From contig JANYLK010000138.1 of assembly GCA_025357875.1 (NCBI GenBank), forward strand, positions 1 to 58,487: a stretch of 58,487 nt of DNA, written 5' to 3'. The notes beneath the pieces are model-generated. The model made no database searches and had not been told where the DNA came from. It saw only the letters and a program-made list of their open reading frames with translations. Positions 58,254 through 58,487 of this stretch are shown here, piece after piece. Origin of the DNA: Granulicella sp. (GTDB taxonomy: Bacteria; Acidobacteriota; Terriglobia; Terriglobales; Acidobacteriaceae). Positions within the stretch are counted from its first letter, which is position 1. Every line of letters starts with the position of its first letter. A program made the position numbers and the translations under genes.

Positions 58254-58487
58254 CTACTTCGAAGCCGCCGCTGCCACAGGAAAATGGGGGTTCACCAGCG
58301 ACGCCCCACCAGATGAGTTCCCCAGTCGTCGATTGCTGCCAACCTCAATTTCGCAGGCGTCTTCACGCCCGCTCATCTGCTGGAAGATCAGGTCGCATTC
58401 ATCCGCCCTCCGGCCCCAAGACTCGATCCGCAGACTCACCTTGTGCCCGTACCAGCCCAACCCAATTCCAGCGACAGCAAATGTTCC
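58254..58487 (-). CDS. 3' end of a small membrane-anchored protein, partial at window edge
   Basis: The last 77 codons of a minus-strand gene whose start lies beyond the window. A hydrophobic stretch (TFAVAGIGLGWYG) is followed by KVSLRIESWGRRADECD and an Ala-rich tail ending PVAAAASK. The frame is open to the end of the window. No family recognised. Confidence 0.45.
   Translation of the reverse strand, partial: GTFAVAGIGLGWYGHKVSLRIESWGRRADECDLIFQQMSGREDACEIEVGSNRRLGNSSGGASLVNPHFPVAAAASK

Overview
The window looks like a chromosomal segment of an acidobacterium, most likely class Terriglobia. This is an inference. It rests on protein flavour (HemQ and HemX-HemA haem genes, a caa3-type oxidase joined to b/c-type genes, a Tad pilus locus with a DUF192 neighbour, several SpoIIE-type phosphatases, a PEP-CTERM protein) and on two short dispersed repeats of a kind I associate with that group. 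No insertion sequence, prophage, integrase or CRISPR array was found.

Layout, left to right. (1) 57-2505: two nucleotide-sugar genes, an epimerase/reductase and rfbH (CDP-4-dehydro-6-deoxyglucose 3-dehydratase, E1), for a 3,6-dideoxyhexose. (2) 10487-2509, minus strand: one eight-gene respiratory operon, transcribed as ctaC (CuA plus haem c), ctaD, ctaE, a membrane protein, a dihaem cytochrome c lipoprotein, a Rieske protein, cytochrome b fused to cytochrome c, and ctaG. It encodes a quinol-to-oxygen chain in one transcript. (3) 12031-10739: a glycosyltransferase-like membrane protein. (4) 12348-21660: a Tad/Flp pilus locus with two pilins, each followed by a strong hairpin, then cpaA-B-C-E-F and tadB-C. 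A 28-residue membrane peptide with an excellent ribosome binding site and a DUF192 protein follow. (5) 21816-23066: ornithine aminotransferase. (6) 26591-23095: a large carbohydrate-active-type gene broken by at least four frameshifts and two stops.

(7) 34135-26672, minus strand: mutS, anmK, a family-5 solute-binding lipoprotein, hemQ and nth, mostly with overlapping ends. Divergent from them, hemX-hemA, then a Tat-exported TIM-barrel sugar isomerase. (8) 37594-43107, minus strand: a small conserved-looking protein, malQ, a PpiD-like foldase and a BON/glycine-zipper envelope protein. (9) 43312: initiator tRNA with a near-consensus promoter abutting the mature 5' end. (10) 43453-49097: a signalling block with a partner-switching set (RsbU-like phosphatase, RsbW-like kinase, STAS antagonist), a divergent STAS gene whose frame is broken at a slippery T-run, a PEP-CTERM protein, and a 7TM receptor-phosphatase. 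(11) tRNA-Ser(GGA), a cupin remnant and a quinol-dependent nitric oxide reductase. (12) 52366-57783: a TGA-interrupted membrane protein, thiS, thiD, rlpA, pyrF and a polytopic membrane protein. A zinc-ribbon protein and the 3' end of a gene running off the window close it.

The points I would look at first are the slippery-site STAS gene, the dispersed repeats that have become coding sequence inside mutS and inside a lipoprotein signal peptide, the Tad-linked micropeptide, the changed quinol-site motif of cytochrome b, and the apparently leaderless initiator tRNA. Several disrupted genes carry single-base lesions. Assembly or read error must be excluded before they are called biological.
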